Shown here: positions 24,099 through 34,012 of the stretch, in pieces
How the letters are laid out: each line of letters starts with the position of its first letter
Position numbering within the stretch: the first letter of the stretch is position 1
Assembly (NCBI RefSeq): GCF_900091625.1
Contig: NZ_FMIC01000002.1
Location: forward strand, 496,001 to 560,000
Direction: 5' to 3'
From: Micromonospora peucetia
Lineage (GTDB): Bacteria; Actinomycetota; Actinomycetes; Mycobacteriales; Micromonosporaceae
DNA: 64,000 bases
Program-made: the position numbers and the translations under genes
The notes under the pieces: model-generated
What the model was told of the DNA's origin: nothing
The model's database searches: none
Seen by the model: only the letters and a program-made list of their open reading frames with translations

Positions 24099-26390
24099 GT
24101 GAGCACCCCTCGCAAGCACCCCGCCAACCGACCGCAGACCGATCCGACCGCCCGCGACGGCGCCCGGTCCCGGGGCGCGAACGGCCGTGCCCGCGCCGAC
24201 GGAACCCCGGGGGCGGACGACGCGGCGGCCGCCTCCGCCGGCCTGGAGGAGGTGCTGGACCCGGTGCCCGGCCCGCCGGCCGGGGCGGCGGCGCCGGGTC
24301 TCGGGGACGAGCCGCGTGCGGCGGAGCCGCTGCCGGAGGATCGCTTCCTCAACCGGGAGCTCTCCTGGCTCGACTTCAACGCCCGGGTGCTGGCGCTCGC
24401 CGAGGACCCGCGCACGCCGCTGCTGGAGCGGGCCAAGTTCCTGGCCATCTTCGCCAGCAACCTCGACGAGTTCTACATGGTGCGGGTCGCCGGGCTGAAG
24501 CGCCGCCTCCAGGCCGGCCTGCCGGTACGCGGTGGCGACCGGATGCCGTTGCGCACCCAGCTGGAACTGGTCGCCGAGAAGGCCGCGACGCTGGTCGCCC
24601 GGCACTCGGCCTGCTTCACCGACGAGGTGCTGCCGAAGCTGGCCGCCGAGGACATCCGGATCCTGCGCTGGGCCGACCTGGACGACCCCGAGCGGGACCG
24701 GCTGCGCGCGTACTTCCGGGAGCAGATCTTCCCGGTGCTGACTCCGCTGGCGGTGGACCCGGCACACCCTTTCCCGTACATCTCGGGGCGGTCGCTCAAC
24801 CTCGCGGTGGCGGTCCGCGACCCGGACGGCGGCTCGGAGTTCTTCGCCCGGGTGAAGGTGCCGAACAACGTGCCCCGCTTCGTCCGGGTGCACCGCGACC
24901 TGCCGGGCGTGCGGATGCTGCCGGTGGAGGACCTGATCTCGGTGCACCTGGGGCAGCTCTTCTCCGGCCGGCAGGTGGTCGAGTGCCACCTGTTCCGGGT
25001 CACCCGTAACGCCGAGGTGGAGGTCGACGAGGACCGCGACGAGGACCTGCTCCAGGCCCTGGAACGGGAGCTGGCCCGACGCCGGTTCGGCCCGCCCGTC
25101 CGGCTGGAGGTGGCCGCCTCGATCTCCGACCACGTGCTGGAGCTGCTCGTCCGCGAGCTGGACATGCACGACCAGGAGGTGCTGCGGGTGCCTGGCCTGC
25201 TCGACCTCTCCGCGCTCTGGCGGCTCTACAACGAGGCCGACCGGCCGGACCTGAAGGACCCGCCGTTCGTGCCGGCCACCCACCCCCGGCTCACCGAGGG
25301 CGAGGTGCCGCGCAGCGTCTTCGCGACCCTGCGCGACGGCGACATCCTGGTGCACCACCCGTACCACTCGTTCGCCACCAGCGTGCAGCGCTTCATCGAG
25401 CAGGCCGCCGCCGACCCCGACGTGCTGGCCATCAAGCAGACCCTCTACCGCACCAGCGGCGACTCCCCGATCGTGGACGCGCTCGTCGACGCGGCGGCCG
25501 CCGGCAAGCAGGTGGTGGTGCTGGTCGAGCTGAAGGCGCGCTTCGACGAGGTGGCCAACATCGGCTGGGCGCGCACCCTGGAACGCGCCGGCTGCCACGT
25601 CGTCTACGGCCTGGTCGGGCTCAAGACGCACTGCAAGACCGCCCTGGTGGTACGCCAGGAGGGCAACCAGATCCGCCGCTACTGCCACATCGGCACCGGC
25701 AACTACCACCCGAAGACCGCCCGGCTCTACGAGGACTTCGGCATGCTCACCGCCGACCCGGAGATCGGGGCCGACCTGACCGACCTGTTCAACGTACTCA
25801 CCGGCTACAGCCGGCAGACCGCGTACCGGCGGCTGCTGGTGGCGCCGCAGGGCATCCGCAGCGGGCTGGTCGAGCGGATCGAACGGGAGATCACACACGT
25901 CCGGCTGGGCATGCCCGGGCTCGTGCAGCTCAAGGTGAACTCACTGGTCGACGAGAAGATCACGGACGCGCTCTACCGAGCATCCCGGGCCGGCGTCCAC
26001 GTGGACCTGGTGATCCGGGGCATGTGCACGCTGCGACCTGGGGTGCCCGGCCTGTCGGAGAACATCCGGGTCCGCTCCATCCTGGGCCGGTTCCTGGAAC
26101 ACTCCCGGATCTTCCGGTTCGGCAACAACGGCGACGCCGAGTTCTGGATGGGCTCGGCCGACCTGATGCACCGCAACCTGGACCGCCGGGTCGAGGCGCT
26201 GGTGCGGGTGAGTGACCCGGTCGCCAGGGCCGAACTGGACCACGTGATGACCGCCGCGATGAGCCCCGACGTGGACGCGTTCGAACTGGCGGCGGACGGC
26301 ACCTGGAGCCGGCGTACCGGCACGGCCGAGGAGCCGCTGGTCCACCTCCAGGAGTTGCTGCTGCGTCGGGTCGGTGGCACGGCGGGCTGA
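24099..26390 (+). CDS. ppk: Polyphosphate kinase 1
   Basis: Reversibly polymerises the gamma-phosphate of ATP into polyphosphate. 763 residues from a GTG at 24099. An unusual acidic/Ala/Pro-rich N-terminal extension of about 75 residues precedes the family start [55 protein letters not shown] and the phospholipase-D-like histidine motifs [15 protein letters not shown] (about residue 510) and [20 protein letters not shown] (about 530-548) are present, the former bearing the phosphorylated histidine. Followed 25 bases later by mutT1, as in Rv2984-Rv2985. Confidence 0.97.
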   Translation: MSTPRKHPANRPQTDPTARDGARSRGANGRARADGTPGADDAAAASAGLEEVLDPVPGPPAGAAAPGLGDEPRAAEPLPEDRFLNRELSWLDFNARVLALAEDPRTPLLERAKFLAIFASNLDEFYMVRVAGLKRRLQAGLPVRGGDRMPLRTQLELVAEKAATLVARHSACFTDEVLPKLAAEDIRILRWADLDDPERDRLRAYFREQIFPVLTPLAVDPAHPFPYISGRSLNLAVAVRDPDGGSEFFARVKVPNNVPRFVRVHRDLPGVRMLPVEDLISVHLGQLFSGRQVVECHLFRVTRNAEVEVDEDRDEDLLQALERELARRRFGPPVRLEVAASISDHVLELLVRELDMHDQEVLRVPGLLDLSALWRLYNEADRPDLKDPPFVPATHPRLTEGEVPRSVFATLRDGDILVHHPYHSFATSVQRFIEQAAADPDVLAIKQTLYRTSGDSPIVDALVDAAAAGKQVVVLVELKARFDEVANIGWARTLERAGCHVVYGLVGLKTHCKTALVVRQEGNQIRRYCHIGTGNYHPKTARLYEDFGMLTADPEIGADLTDLFNVLTGYSRQTAYRRLLVAPQGIRSGLVERIEREITHVRLGMPGLVQLKVNSLVDEKITDALYRASRAGVHVDLVIRGMCTLRPGVPGLSENIRVRSILGRFLEHSRIFRFGNNGDAEFWMGSADLMHRNLDRRVEALVRVSDPVARAELDHVMTAAMSPDVDAFELAADGTWSRRTGTAEEPLVHLQELLLRRVGGTAG

Positions 26391-26414
26391 CCCGTACCCG
26401 CATAGGCTGACCAG

Positions 26415-27392
26415 ATGCTGGATGAGCCGGACGCGGCCGGCCCGGGTCGGGGTTGGCCGGCCGGGATCCCCGACGCGACGCCGCCGATCCGGGCGGCGGG
26501 TGGTGTCGTGTGGCGCCCCGCCGACGAGTCCGAACCGACCTCCGGGAGCGCGGACGCCGCCCCCGCGCCGCCCGGCGCGGTACGGGTCTGCCTGGTGCAC
26601 CGGCCCCGCTACGGCGACTGGTCGCTGCCCAAGGGCAAGTTGGAGCCGGGCGAGCATCCGCTGCTCGCCGCCGTCCGGGAGGTGGCCGAGGAGTCCGACG
26701 TCCGGGCGGTGCCACAGGTACGGCTGCCCACCGTGCGTTACCGCAGCGAGGGCCGCCCGAAGGTGGTCGACTACTGGTCCATGCGCGCGGTGGCCACCGG
26801 CGGCTTCCAGCCGGCCACCGAGGTCGACGACGTGCGCTGGCTCGGCGTCGACGAGGCGATCCGGCTGGTCAGCTACCCGCACGACGCGGAGGTGCTGGCC
26901 GCGTTCGCGGCCCTGCCGACGGTCACCGGCACGATGGCGCTGGTCCGGCACGCCCACGCCGGCCGGCGGGCCACCTGGTCGGGCCCCGACACCGGCCGGC
27001 CACTCGACGCCCGGGGCTGGGCGCAGGCCCGGGCACTCGCCCCGCTGGTGGCGCTGCTCCGCCCGGTACGCCTGTTGTCGGCCTCGGCCCGTCGCTGCGT
27101 ACAGACGCTCGACCCCGCGGCGGCGCTGCTCGACCTGCCGATCGAGATCGACGGCGACCTGGACGAGCCCCGGCCGGGCCAGCAGCCCGACGAGTGCGTG
27201 CTGGCCGCCGCCGCCCGCCTGGCCGCGCTGGCGGCCACCGGCGAGCCGGTGGGGGTGTGCGGCCAGGGCAAGGTGATTCCGGGCGCCCTGGCCCGGCTCA
27301 GCGGGCGGGCGGACGACTTCACCACCCCGAAGGGCGGCGGCTGGCTGCTCGCCTTCGCCGGCGACCACCTGCTCGCGGTCGACCGGCTCTGA
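26415..27392 (+). CDS. mutT1: MutT1-like Nudix hydrolase fused to a histidine phosphatase domain
   Basis: 325 residues, two domains. The N-terminal Nudix domain has the box G-x5-E-x7-REVAEES within KGKLEPGEHPLLAAV-REVAEES (about residues 72-95). The C-terminal domain opens with LVRHAHAGRRATW (phosphohistidine about residue 178), a variant of the RHG motif, and has LDARGWAQARALAPL and LLSASARRCVQTLDPAAALL. The same fusion in mycobacterial MutT1 degrades 8-oxo-dGTP and diadenosine polyphosphates; activity here is by orthology (Rv2985 also follows ppk). The C-terminal part is in the same frame without interruption. Confidence 0.93.
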   Translation: MLDEPDAAGPGRGWPAGIPDATPPIRAAGGVVWRPADESEPTSGSADAAPAPPGAVRVCLVHRPRYGDWSLPKGKLEPGEHPLLAAVREVAEESDVRAVPQVRLPTVRYRSEGRPKVVDYWSMRAVATGGFQPATEVDDVRWLGVDEAIRLVSYPHDAEVLAAFAALPTVTGTMALVRHAHAGRRATWSGPDTGRPLDARGWAQARALAPLVALLRPVRLLSASARRCVQTLDPAAALLDLPIEIDGDLDEPRPGQQPDECVLAAAARLAALAATGEPVGVCGQGKVIPGALARLSGRADDFTTPKGGGWLLAFAGDHLLAVDRL

Positions 27393-27425
27393 CCGGGGCC
27401 GTGCCTGACCCGGTCACGCGGCGGG

Positions 27426-29429
27426 TCAGGCTGGCGGCAGCGTCAGGGTCACCACGACCGGCAGGTGGTCGCTGGCCGTCCCGGGTGGGGCGGCGGGGTC
27501 TGCCGTGGCCAGGTCGGGCGTGACGAAGATGTGGTCGATCTGCTGGCGCGGTTCGTCCGCCGGGCTGGTCGGCAGGGGACGCGCGGCAGCCAGCGCGTCG
27601 ACCAGGCCGGCCCGGGTGAACTCGGCGAACGCCGGGTCGCCCGGTTCGGTGTTCAGGTCGCCGGCCACCACCAGCGGCCGGCCGGCCGCGTACCGGACGG
27701 CGAAGTCGGCGACCGCGCCGGCCTGGACCACCGGGTCCTCGCCGGGTGGCGGTTGCAGATGGGTGGCGACCACCGCGAGGCGGACGTCCCCGCCGAGGTC
27801 GACCGTGATCCCGAGGGCCTGCGCCCCGGTCGGCGCGCCGACCGCCGGCAACGGCCGGGTCCGCGCCGCGTCCAGGGGCCACCGGCTCAGCACCGCGTCC
27901 CCCCACAGCGGGTCGGCGGCCGGCGCGAAGACGTACGGCATGTCCAGCCGTTCCGCCAGCAGGTCGAGCGTGTCGTGGCCGCCGTTGAGCAGCCAGCCCC
28001 GGTCCACCTCGCTGAGCGCCACGACGTCGGCCCCGGCCACGGCCCGCGCCAGCGCGTCCGGGTCGAAGCGGCCGTCCATCCCGAACCCCATCCGGACGTT
28101 GTACGCCGCCACCCGCACCGTGTCCGGCGGCCCGTCCCGGTTGCTGGCGGACAGCAGTTCGTCGCTCGCGATCGCGGCCAACAGCGTCAGTACGGCGGCC
28201 GAGGCGGCGGTCCACACCGGCGGCACCGACGGCCGGACCGGCCCCGGGGCGGGCCGGGCGGCCAGCGCGACGGCGGCTACCAGCACCGCCACCACCACCG
28301 GCACCCCGGCGTTGGGGTGACCGAGGTCGTAGGCGGAGTAGTAGGCGACCGCCGCGACGGCGAAGACGAGCATCCCGGCGACCGCGGCGTACCCGCGTCG
28401 CCCGGCCGCCCGTGCCAGATCCCGCTCGGCCGCCCGCGCCGGGCCCCGCTCAGCCGCCCGTGCCGGTCCTTGCTCGGCGTGCGCGTCGCCGTTTACGGCC
28501 GGAGCACGAGCCTCGTCGGCGCCGTTCCCAGCCGGTCCGTCGACCGCGCCGGCCGATGCCAGGCACGCGCCGAGACCGACGGCGCTGAGCAGGACTGCCG
28601 GCAGCAGCAGGTCCCCGCGTTCGAGAGCGACGAGAACGGCCCCGCCGACCAGGGCCGTCGGCCCGAGCCAGCGCCAGGCCCCCCGGCGGGGCGACGCCAG
28701 CGCGGCGAGCAGGAAGCCACCGACCGCCACGGCGAGCGGGACGGCGCCGAACAGCGGCACCGTGGCCACCCCCACCTCGTCGGCGGAATCCGACCGCAGC
28801 AGACCGAACTGGTACGACGTCGCCGTCCGGGCGACCGCCGGGGAGAGCGCCACCATGCCGGCGAGCAGCAGCGCCGGCCCGGCCAGCAGCCAACTCCGTA
28901 CGCCGCCTGTCCCGGCCGGCGGCGTGGGCCGCGCCTGCCCCGCCAGGAAGAGACCACCGACCACGACGGCCGCGAGCCACGCCGGCCAGGCTCCGAAGAA
29001 CGCCGAGCGGTACGTGTCCAGCACCGTGTGTACGAAGGCGCTGAGCGCCAGCCCGAGCGCCAGCCCGGGTACGGGGCGATCGGTGCCGGCGGCGACACCG
29101 GCGAGCCAGACCAGCCCGGCGAGCAGCCCGGCCGTCGCCAGCCAGAGCTGGAGCCGCCCGCCCGGCTGGCCGTTGACGGCGAGACGCGCGACGACCAGCA
29201 GCACCGCGGCGACGAGCGTGACGGGGCGGGCGCCGACCCGGCGGACCAGCGCGGGCGCGGCCAGGGCGAGCAGGAACCAGCCGAACGCGAAGGCCCCCAG
29301 CAGTTCGGCGGGGGTCGAGGCGGCCTGCCCGAAGATGGTGATGACGGCCGGCAGGAAGACACGCAGCACGTCGGCCAGGAGCACGACGCCCAGGGCGAGG
29401 GTGACGGTGGTGAGGTGGCGGTAGCGCAT
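27426..29429 (-). CDS. Polytopic membrane protein with C-terminal endonuclease/exonuclease/phosphatase domain
   Basis: 667 residues. The first two thirds consist of about ten or more transmembrane helices separated by short loops, with a low-complexity loop (RAAERGPARAAERDLARAAG) near the middle. From about residue 440 an EEP-superfamily domain begins: RVAAYNVRMGFGMDGRFDPD, VVALSEVDRGW, VVATHLQPPPG, LVVAGDLNTEPGDPAF, QIDHIFVTPD and TASDHLPVVVTL, with Asn, Glu, Asp and His catalytic positions intact. Such enzymes cleave phosphodiesters or phosphomonoesters; a membrane lipid or glycan substrate is plausible but unknown. A second, smaller protein of the same general design lies at 44570. Confidence 0.85.
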   Translation of the reverse strand: MRYRHLTTVTLALGVVLLADVLRVFLPAVITIFGQAASTPAELLGAFAFGWFLLALAAPALVRRVGARPVTLVAAVLLVVARLAVNGQPGGRLQLWLATAGLLAGLVWLAGVAAGTDRPVPGLALGLALSAFVHTVLDTYRSAFFGAWPAWLAAVVVGGLFLAGQARPTPPAGTGGVRSWLLAGPALLLAGMVALSPAVARTATSYQFGLLRSDSADEVGVATVPLFGAVPLAVAVGGFLLAALASPRRGAWRWLGPTALVGGAVLVALERGDLLLPAVLLSAVGLGACLASAGAVDGPAGNGADEARAPAVNGDAHAEQGPARAAERGPARAAERDLARAAGRRGYAAVAGMLVFAVAAVAYYSAYDLGHPNAGVPVVVAVLVAAVALAARPAPGPVRPSVPPVWTAASAAVLTLLAAIASDELLSASNRDGPPDTVRVAAYNVRMGFGMDGRFDPDALARAVAGADVVALSEVDRGWLLNGGHDTLDLLAERLDMPYVFAPAADPLWGDAVLSRWPLDAARTRPLPAVGAPTGAQALGITVDLGGDVRLAVVATHLQPPPGEDPVVQAGAVADFAVRYAAGRPLVVAGDLNTEPGDPAFAEFTRAGLVDALAAARPLPTSPADEPRQQIDHIFVTPDLATADPAAPPGTASDHLPVVVTLTLPPA

Positions 29430-29612
29430 GGGCTGCCTTTCGCCGACCGGAAGGGGTGCGGCGATTCTGCGGGCGGGGCACGGTCCCGGTCAACGGGCGG
29501 GGGTGGGCACGGTAAGGGGCGCCCACCTGTCGGTGGACGCCCCTGCGTACCGCTCGATTTCAGCGCCCGGTCGCGGCCCTCCTGGCTCGACGCCTGGTCG
29601 CGGCCTTCTGGC

Positions 29613-30314
29613 TCAGCGCTTGGTGGCGGCCTTCTTGGCTGCGGACTTCTTGGCCGGGGCCTTCTTGGCCGCGGTCTTCTTCGCCGCGGTGGCCTTCTTG
29701 GCCGCCGGGGCCTTCTTCGCCGCCGCGGTGGTCTTCTTCGCCGCGGTGGCCTTCGTCGCCGCAGTGCTCTTCTTCGCCGGCGCGACCTTGGTGGTCGCGG
29801 TGGTCTTGGTCGCCTTCGCCGCGGAGGCCTTCTTCGCCGCCGTGGTCGCCTTGGTGCCGGTCGCCTTCGCACCCGCCGCCTTGGCACCGGTCGCCTTCGC
29901 CCCGGTCGCCTTGGCCCCGGCGGCCTTCGCACCGGTCGCCTTGGCAGTCGTCGTCTTGGCAGCCGCTGTGGTCTTGGCTGCGCCCGTCGTCTTGGCGGCG
30001 GCTGTGGTCTTCTTCGCCGCCGCTGCGGCCTTCGGCACCTTGCCGCTGGCCACCATCTCCTTGAATCCGGCGCCGGGACGGAAGGTCGGAACCGATGTCT
30101 TCTTGACCTTCACCGCCTCGCCGGTCCGCGGGTTGCGCGCTGTTCGGGCGCCCCGGACGCGCTTTTCGAACGCTCCGAATCCGGTGATCGCCACCTTCTC
30201 GCCCTTGGTGACCGTCGCCTGGACCTCAGCGAGGACCGCGTCCAGCGCGGCCGTCGCCGTCTTCCGGTCCCCCAGGCGAACGGCGAGCGCCTCGATGAGC
30301 TCGGCCTTGTTCAC
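29613..30314 (-). CDS. hupB: HU-family nucleoid protein with long Lys/Ala-rich tail (HupB/HupS type)
   Basis: 233 residues from a GTG at 30314, preceded by GGGAGGAAATC. Residues 1-90 are a canonical [41 protein letters not shown] and [20 protein letters not shown]. The remaining 140 residues are repeats of the types [21 protein letters not shown] and [14 protein letters not shown], resembling the histone-H1-like tail of mycobacterial HupB, which binds DNA and is modified on lysines. Location between mutT1 and leuD matches Rv2986c. Repeat remnants continue beyond the stop codon (see findings). Confidence 0.96.
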   Translation of the reverse strand: MNKAELIEALAVRLGDRKTATAALDAVLAEVQATVTKGEKVAITGFGAFEKRVRGARTARNPRTGEAVKVKKTSVPTFRPGAGFKEMVASGKVPKAAAAAKKTTAAAKTTGAAKTTAAAKTTTAKATGAKAAGAKATGAKATGAKAAGAKATGTKATTAAKKASAAKATKTTATTKVAPAKKSTAATKATAAKKTTAAAKKAPAAKKATAAKKTAAKKAPAKKSAAKKAATKR

Positions 30315-30430
30315 GATTTCCTCCCGATTGTGCAACTGACTCGACGCGAGCCATTCTGCGCGCACGGTATGCCCTGTGCTGCCGGGACACAAACATTCGG
30401 CCGAAAAAAGCCCTTGTGTCGTAACGGATT

Positions 30431-30459
30431 CGCCCCCGCCGACGAGGCCGGCGGGGGCG
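30431..30459 (-). terminator. leuCD terminator hairpin
   Basis: Perfect 11-bp stem, cgcccccgccg at 30431-30441 and cggcgggggcg at 30449-30459, located 27 bases after the leuD stop on the minus strand. It is followed downstream on that strand by gaatccgttacg, with no long T-run. It separates leuCD from hupB. Confidence 0.7.
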
Positions 30460-30486
30460 GAAACCGCTGTGGGATCGGGCGAACGG

Positions 30487-31074
30487 CTATGCGACCGAGG
30501 GCAGGAACGGCGGCCGGGTGGCCTCGAAGGCACTGATCTCCGCCTCGTGGCGAAGGGTGAGTCCAATGTCGTCCAAGCCCTCCAGCAGCCGCCAGCGGCT
30601 GAAGTCGTCCATCGGGAACGACCAGGCGGCCTCGCCGACACGCACCTCGCGGGCGGTCAGGTCGACGGTGACCGGGGTGGTCGGATCGGCCTCCACCAGA
30701 TCCCAGATCTCCTCGACCGCTTTCAATTCCAGCTCGACCGGGAGCAGACCCTCCTTGAGCGCGTTGCCCCGGAAGATGTCGCCGAAGCGGGGTGAGATCA
30801 CGGCACGGAATCCCCAGTCCCGCAGCGCCCAGACGGCGTGCTCCCGGGAGGAGCCGGTGCCGAACTCCGGACCGGCCACAAGAATCGACGCACCCGAATG
30901 GGTTTGATCATTCAGCACGAATTCCGGGTCCTCGCGCCAGGCGCTGAACAAGCCGTCCGCGAAACCGGTCCGGGTCACCCGCTTGAGGTACACGGCGGGG
31001 ATGATCTGATCAGTGTCCACGTTGGACCGCCGCAGCGGCACGGCGGTACCCGTGTGGGTGGTGAACCTTTCCAT
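30487..31074 (-). CDS. leuD: 3-isopropylmalate dehydratase small subunit
   Basis: Small subunit of isopropylmalate isomerase, leucine pathway. 195 residues starting [20 protein letters not shown] and [40 protein letters not shown] contains the aconitase swivel-domain serine loop, and [20 protein letters not shown] follows. It lies 12 bases after leuC and is certainly in one operon with it. Confidence 0.97.
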   Translation of the reverse strand: MERFTTHTGTAVPLRRSNVDTDQIIPAVYLKRVTRTGFADGLFSAWREDPEFVLNDQTHSGASILVAGPEFGTGSSREHAVWALRDWGFRAVISPRFGDIFRGNALKEGLLPVELELKAVEEIWDLVEADPTTPVTVDLTAREVRVGEAAWSFPMDDFSRWRLLEGLDDIGLTLRHEAEISAFEATRPPFLPSVA

Positions 31075-31086
31075 CTGGGTGCCCTT

Positions 31087-32535
31087 CTACAGGTCGGCGG
31101 GAGCGGCCAGCCGGCCCGCTACGGCGGTGGCGGCGGCGACCGGCGGGGAGACCAGGTGGGTACGTCCGCCCCGGCCCTGGCGGCCCTCGAAGTTACGGTT
31201 GGAGGTGGACGCGGAGCGCTGGCCCGGAGAGAGCGTGTCCGGGTTCATCCCCAGGCACATCGAGCAGCCGGCGAAGCGCCACTCGGCACCGGCGTCCGTG
31301 AAGACCTTGTCCAGCCCCTCCGTCTCGGCCGCCTCGCGGACGGCGGCGGAGCCGGGCACGACCAGCATCCGCACCCCGTCGGCGACCCGCTGCCCGCGCA
31401 GCACGTCGGCGGCGGCCCGGAGGTCCTCCAACCGGCCGTTGGTGCAGGATCCGACGAAGACCACGTCGACCGCGAGGTCCCGCAGCGGGGTGCCGGGGCG
31501 CAGGTCCATGTACTCCAGCGCGCGGCGGGCGGCGGTCCGCTCGGCCTCGGTGACGAACTCCTCCGGGGCGGGCACCAGTGCGCCCAGCGGCGCGCCCTGG
31601 CCCGGGTTCGTGCCCCAGGTGACGAACGGGGTCACCGCGCCGGCGTCCAGGGTCACCTCGGCGTCGAAGGTGGCGTCCTCGTCCGTGGGCAGGGTCCGCC
31701 ACCAGGCGACCGCCGCGTCCCAGTCGGCGCCCTTCGGGGCGTTCGGTCGCCCCTTCAGGTACGCGAAGGTGGTCTCGTCCGGCGCGATCATGCCGGCCTT
31801 GGCACCCCACTCGATGGACATGTTGGCGATGGTCATCCGCCCCTCCATGGACAGCGACCGGATCGCCTCGCCGCGATACTCGACGATGTGCCCGCGTCCG
31901 CCACCCGTGCCGACCTGGGCGATCAGGGCGAGCACCAGGTCCTTGGCGGTGACCCCGGGGCCGAGCTGCCCCGTCACGTTCACCGCCATCGTCTTCGGCC
32001 GGCTCTGCGGCAGCGTCTGGGTGGCCAGCACGTGCTCGACCTCACTCGTGCCGATGCCGAACGCGAGCGCGCCGAACGCGCCATGGGTGGCGGTGTGCGA
32101 GTCGCCGCAGACGATGGTCATGCCCGGCTGGGTGATGCCCAGCTGCGGGCCGATGACGTGCACGATGCCCTGGTTCTCGTCGCCCAGCGGGTGCAGCCGG
32201 ACCCCGAACTCGGCGCAGTTGCGGCGCAGCGTCTCGATCTGCGTACGCGAGGTGGGGTCGGCGATGGTGAGCAGGTCGCCGCGGCGCTGGCGGAACGACG
32301 GGTCGGCGTACCCCGTCGGGGTATTGTGATCCTCCGTCGCGAGCGTGAGGTCGGTGCGGCGCACCCCGCGCCCGGCGAGGCGCAGTCCGTCGAAGGCCTG
32401 CGGGCTGGTCACCTCGTGCAGCAGGTGCAGGTCGATGAAGAGCAGATCGGGCTCGCCCGCGGCGGACCGCACGACGTGCGCGTCCCAGACCTTCTCGGCC
32501 AGGGTCCTCGGCTCGGTAGTAGTGACTCCCACCAT
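31087..32535 (-). CDS. leuC: 3-isopropylmalate dehydratase large subunit
   Basis: Large subunit carrying the [4Fe-4S] cluster that isomerises 2- to 3-isopropylmalate. 482 residues: [50 protein letters not shown], with cluster cysteines in [15 protein letters not shown] (about residue 363) and [13 protein letters not shown] (about 426-429). [19 protein letters not shown] completes the signature. Transcribed divergently from ndgR with only 37 bases between start codons, so both promoters must overlap each other or the genes. Confidence 0.97.
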   Translation of the reverse strand: MVGVTTTEPRTLAEKVWDAHVVRSAAGEPDLLFIDLHLLHEVTSPQAFDGLRLAGRGVRRTDLTLATEDHNTPTGYADPSFRQRRGDLLTIADPTSRTQIETLRRNCAEFGVRLHPLGDENQGIVHVIGPQLGITQPGMTIVCGDSHTATHGAFGALAFGIGTSEVEHVLATQTLPQSRPKTMAVNVTGQLGPGVTAKDLVLALIAQVGTGGGRGHIVEYRGEAIRSLSMEGRMTIANMSIEWGAKAGMIAPDETTFAYLKGRPNAPKGADWDAAVAWWRTLPTDEDATFDAEVTLDAGAVTPFVTWGTNPGQGAPLGALVPAPEEFVTEAERTAARRALEYMDLRPGTPLRDLAVDVVFVGSCTNGRLEDLRAAADVLRGQRVADGVRMLVVPGSAAVREAAETEGLDKVFTDAGAEWRFAGCSMCLGMNPDTLSPGQRSASTSNRNFEGRQGRGGRTHLVSPPVAAATAVAGRLAAPADL

Positions 32536-32572
32536 CTGGACATCCTAAATTCTGGGAGGTAAGTTTCGGCTT

Positions 32573-33271
32573 GTGGGACACAGTATGAGCGGTGTCGGCG
32601 TTCTCGACAAGGCGGTGGTCATCCTGGCCGCCTGCGTCGACGGCGCCAGCCTGGCCGAACTCGTTGAACGCACCAAGCTGCCCCGGGCCACCGCGCACCG
32701 GCTGGCACAGGCGCTGGAGATCCACCGGATGCTGGTCCGGGACACCCAGGGGCGCTGGCGTCCGGGCCCACGCCTGGGTGAGCTCGCCAACTCCGCGCCC
32801 GACGTGCTCCTGACGGCGGCGGAGCCGCTGCTGGCGGCACTGCGGGACGCCACGGGCGAAAGCGCCCAGCTCTACCTGCGCCGCGCCGACGAACGCATCT
32901 GCGTGGCCGCAGCCGAGCGGGCCAGCGGCCTGCGGGACACCGTGCCGGTCGGTTCGGTGCTGCCGATGACGGCGGGCTCCGCGGCGCAGATCCTGCTCGC
33001 CTGGGAGCCGCCGGAGGCCGTCATGCCGCTGCTGCCCCGGTCGAAGTTCACCGGCCGCACCCTGGCCGAGGTACGCCGCCGAGGCTGGGCCCAGAGCGTC
33101 GCCGAACGCGAGGCCGGTGTGGCGAGCGTCTCGGCGCCGATCCGCGACCGCACCGGCCGGGTGATCGCCTCGATCAGCATCTCCGGCCCGATCGAGCGCC
33201 TGGGACGCCGCCCCGGCGAACGCCACGCGATGGCCGTGGTCCGAGCCGGCCAACGCCTCTCCGGCCTCTGA
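32573..33271 (+). CDS. ndgR: IclR-family regulator, NdgR type
   Basis: 232 residues. The N-terminal winged helix-turn-helix (SGVGVLDKAVVILAACVDGA, LAELVERTKLPRATAHRLAQ) is followed by an IclR effector domain (RADERICVAAAERASGLRDT, VPVGSVLPMTAGSAAQILLA). In Streptomyces coelicolor the ortholog NdgR is divergent from leuCD and binds that promoter, regulating leucine and related amino acid genes; the same divergent arrangement here supports the name. A GTG at 32573 preceded by GGGAGG at 32554-32559 is used; an ATG at 32585 is an alternative start. Confidence 0.93.
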   Translation: MGHSMSGVGVLDKAVVILAACVDGASLAELVERTKLPRATAHRLAQALEIHRMLVRDTQGRWRPGPRLGELANSAPDVLLTAAEPLLAALRDATGESAQLYLRRADERICVAAAERASGLRDTVPVGSVLPMTAGSAAQILLAWEPPEAVMPLLPRSKFTGRTLAEVRRRGWAQSVAEREAGVASVSAPIRDRTGRVIASISISGPIERLGRRPGERHAMAVVRAGQRLSGL

Positions 33272-33318
33272 CCCCCACCCGCCCAGGGCTCCCTGTCCAC
33301 CCACGCCCCAGCCCCACC

Positions 33319-33345
33319 GGGCTCCACGGGCTCCACGGGCTCCAC
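33319..33345. repeat. Triple gggctccac direct repeat
   Basis: Three contiguous nine-base gggctccac units stand between the end of ndgR and palindrome C. No coding or known regulatory role is visible. Confidence 0.6.
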
Positions 33346-33351
33346 GCCAGT

Positions 33352-33412
33352 GTTGATCAAGAGGTTTGCGTCCAATCCGGTATCGGATCTGTACGCAAAC
33401 CTCTTGATCAAC
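33352..33412. repeat. Palindrome family C: 20-bp perfect inverted repeat
   Basis: gttgatcaagaggtttgcgt at 33352-33371 is the exact reverse complement of 33393-33412. The 21-base centre itself contains atccg-gtat-cggat, so the whole 61 bases can fold into one long interrupted stem. It lies between ndgR and the tRNA-Glu genes. The AT-rich arm sequence is distinct from the surrounding GC-rich DNA. It could terminate ndgR transcription, but arm length and composition resemble a dispersed repeat or miniature element. Confidence 0.8.
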
Positions 33413-33505
33413 CTGCCTGACAGCACCACCGTCGGTCGGGACGGCTCGGCGGTTGAAGGTCGGGAGGTCGGGGAGGTCGGGCGGGGGTGGAGGGGTGGAA
33501 CGCGG

Positions 33506-33539
33506 AACGGCCCGTCCCACCAGGGTGGGACGGGCCGTT
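33506..33539 (-). terminator. Terminator of the first tRNA-Glu
   Basis: Perfect 16-bp stem with a 2-base loop, aacggcccgtcccacc / ggtgggacgggccgtt, directly downstream (minus strand) of the tRNA 3' end. A slightly diverged copy follows the second tRNA-Glu. There is no U-run, as is usual in actinobacteria. Confidence 0.8.
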
Positions 33540-33546
33540 CGAGATG

Positions 33547-33619
33547 TAGCCCCGACCGGATTCGAACCGGCGCTACCGCCTTGAGAGGGCGGCGTCCTGG
33601 GCCACTAGACGACGGGGCC
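33547..33619 (-). tRNA. tRNA-Glu (CUC), copy 1
   Basis: The reverse strand folds as a tRNA: acceptor GGCCCCG pairing with CGGGGCT, anticodon stem CCGCC/GGCGG enclosing CTCTCAA (anticodon CUC, glutamate), and T-arm CCGGTTCGAATCCGG. 73 bases including the discriminator. CCA is not encoded. The same tRNA sequence recurs at 34020-34092. Confidence 0.96.
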
Positions 33620-33705
33620 AAGACTTTCACTGCTTCCACCGCCCTTGCGAGCGGTGTCGCTGTAGTCTAGCGGCGTCCCCTTCGGGGACGGAAATTGGGG
33701 CGACC

Positions 33706-33780
33706 GAGACCGAACTGGCCGAGACCGAGCTGGCCGAGACCGAGCTGGCCGAGACCGAGCTGGCCGAGACCGAGCTGGCC
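33706..33780. repeat. Five tandem copies of a 15-bp unit
   Basis: gagaccgagctggcc is repeated five times head to tail, the first copy with one substitution (gaactggcc). A degenerate sixth copy follows (gggagcgggccagcc). The unit length is a multiple of three but no surrounding gene fits. Confidence 0.9.
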
Positions 33781-33978
33781 GGGAGCGGGCCAGCCGAGAA
33801 CGGGCCGACGCAAAGGCAACGACGGACGCCATCCCACAGCTCAATACAGTCGAGCCAGTCAGCCGAGCCCGCTGCCCAGTGAGCGACACCGCCGGGGTTC
33901 AGCGGCCTGCAGAGCGGCGCGACCCTCGGCGCAGTCGGGTCACCCGCAGGGTCGGCGCGGGCGCACAGGGGCATGCGA

Positions 33979-34012
33979 AACGGCCCGCCCCACCGGAGTG
34001 GAACGGGCCGTT
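33979..34012 (-). terminator. Terminator of the second tRNA-Glu
   Basis: aacggcccgcccca pairs with tggaacgggccgtt, leaving one internal mismatch. It is a diverged duplicate of the hairpin at 33506-33539 and occupies the same place relative to the tRNA 3' end. Confidence 0.75.

Noticed and set aside
33272..33351. CRISPR or repeat array suspected from the repeated gggctccac units
   Set aside because: Only three contiguous nine-mers without spacers and no cas genes.
33605..33889. Minus-strand frame with repeated ARSRP units
   Set aside because: It runs into the tRNA-Glu gene and consists of the 15-bp tandem repeat.
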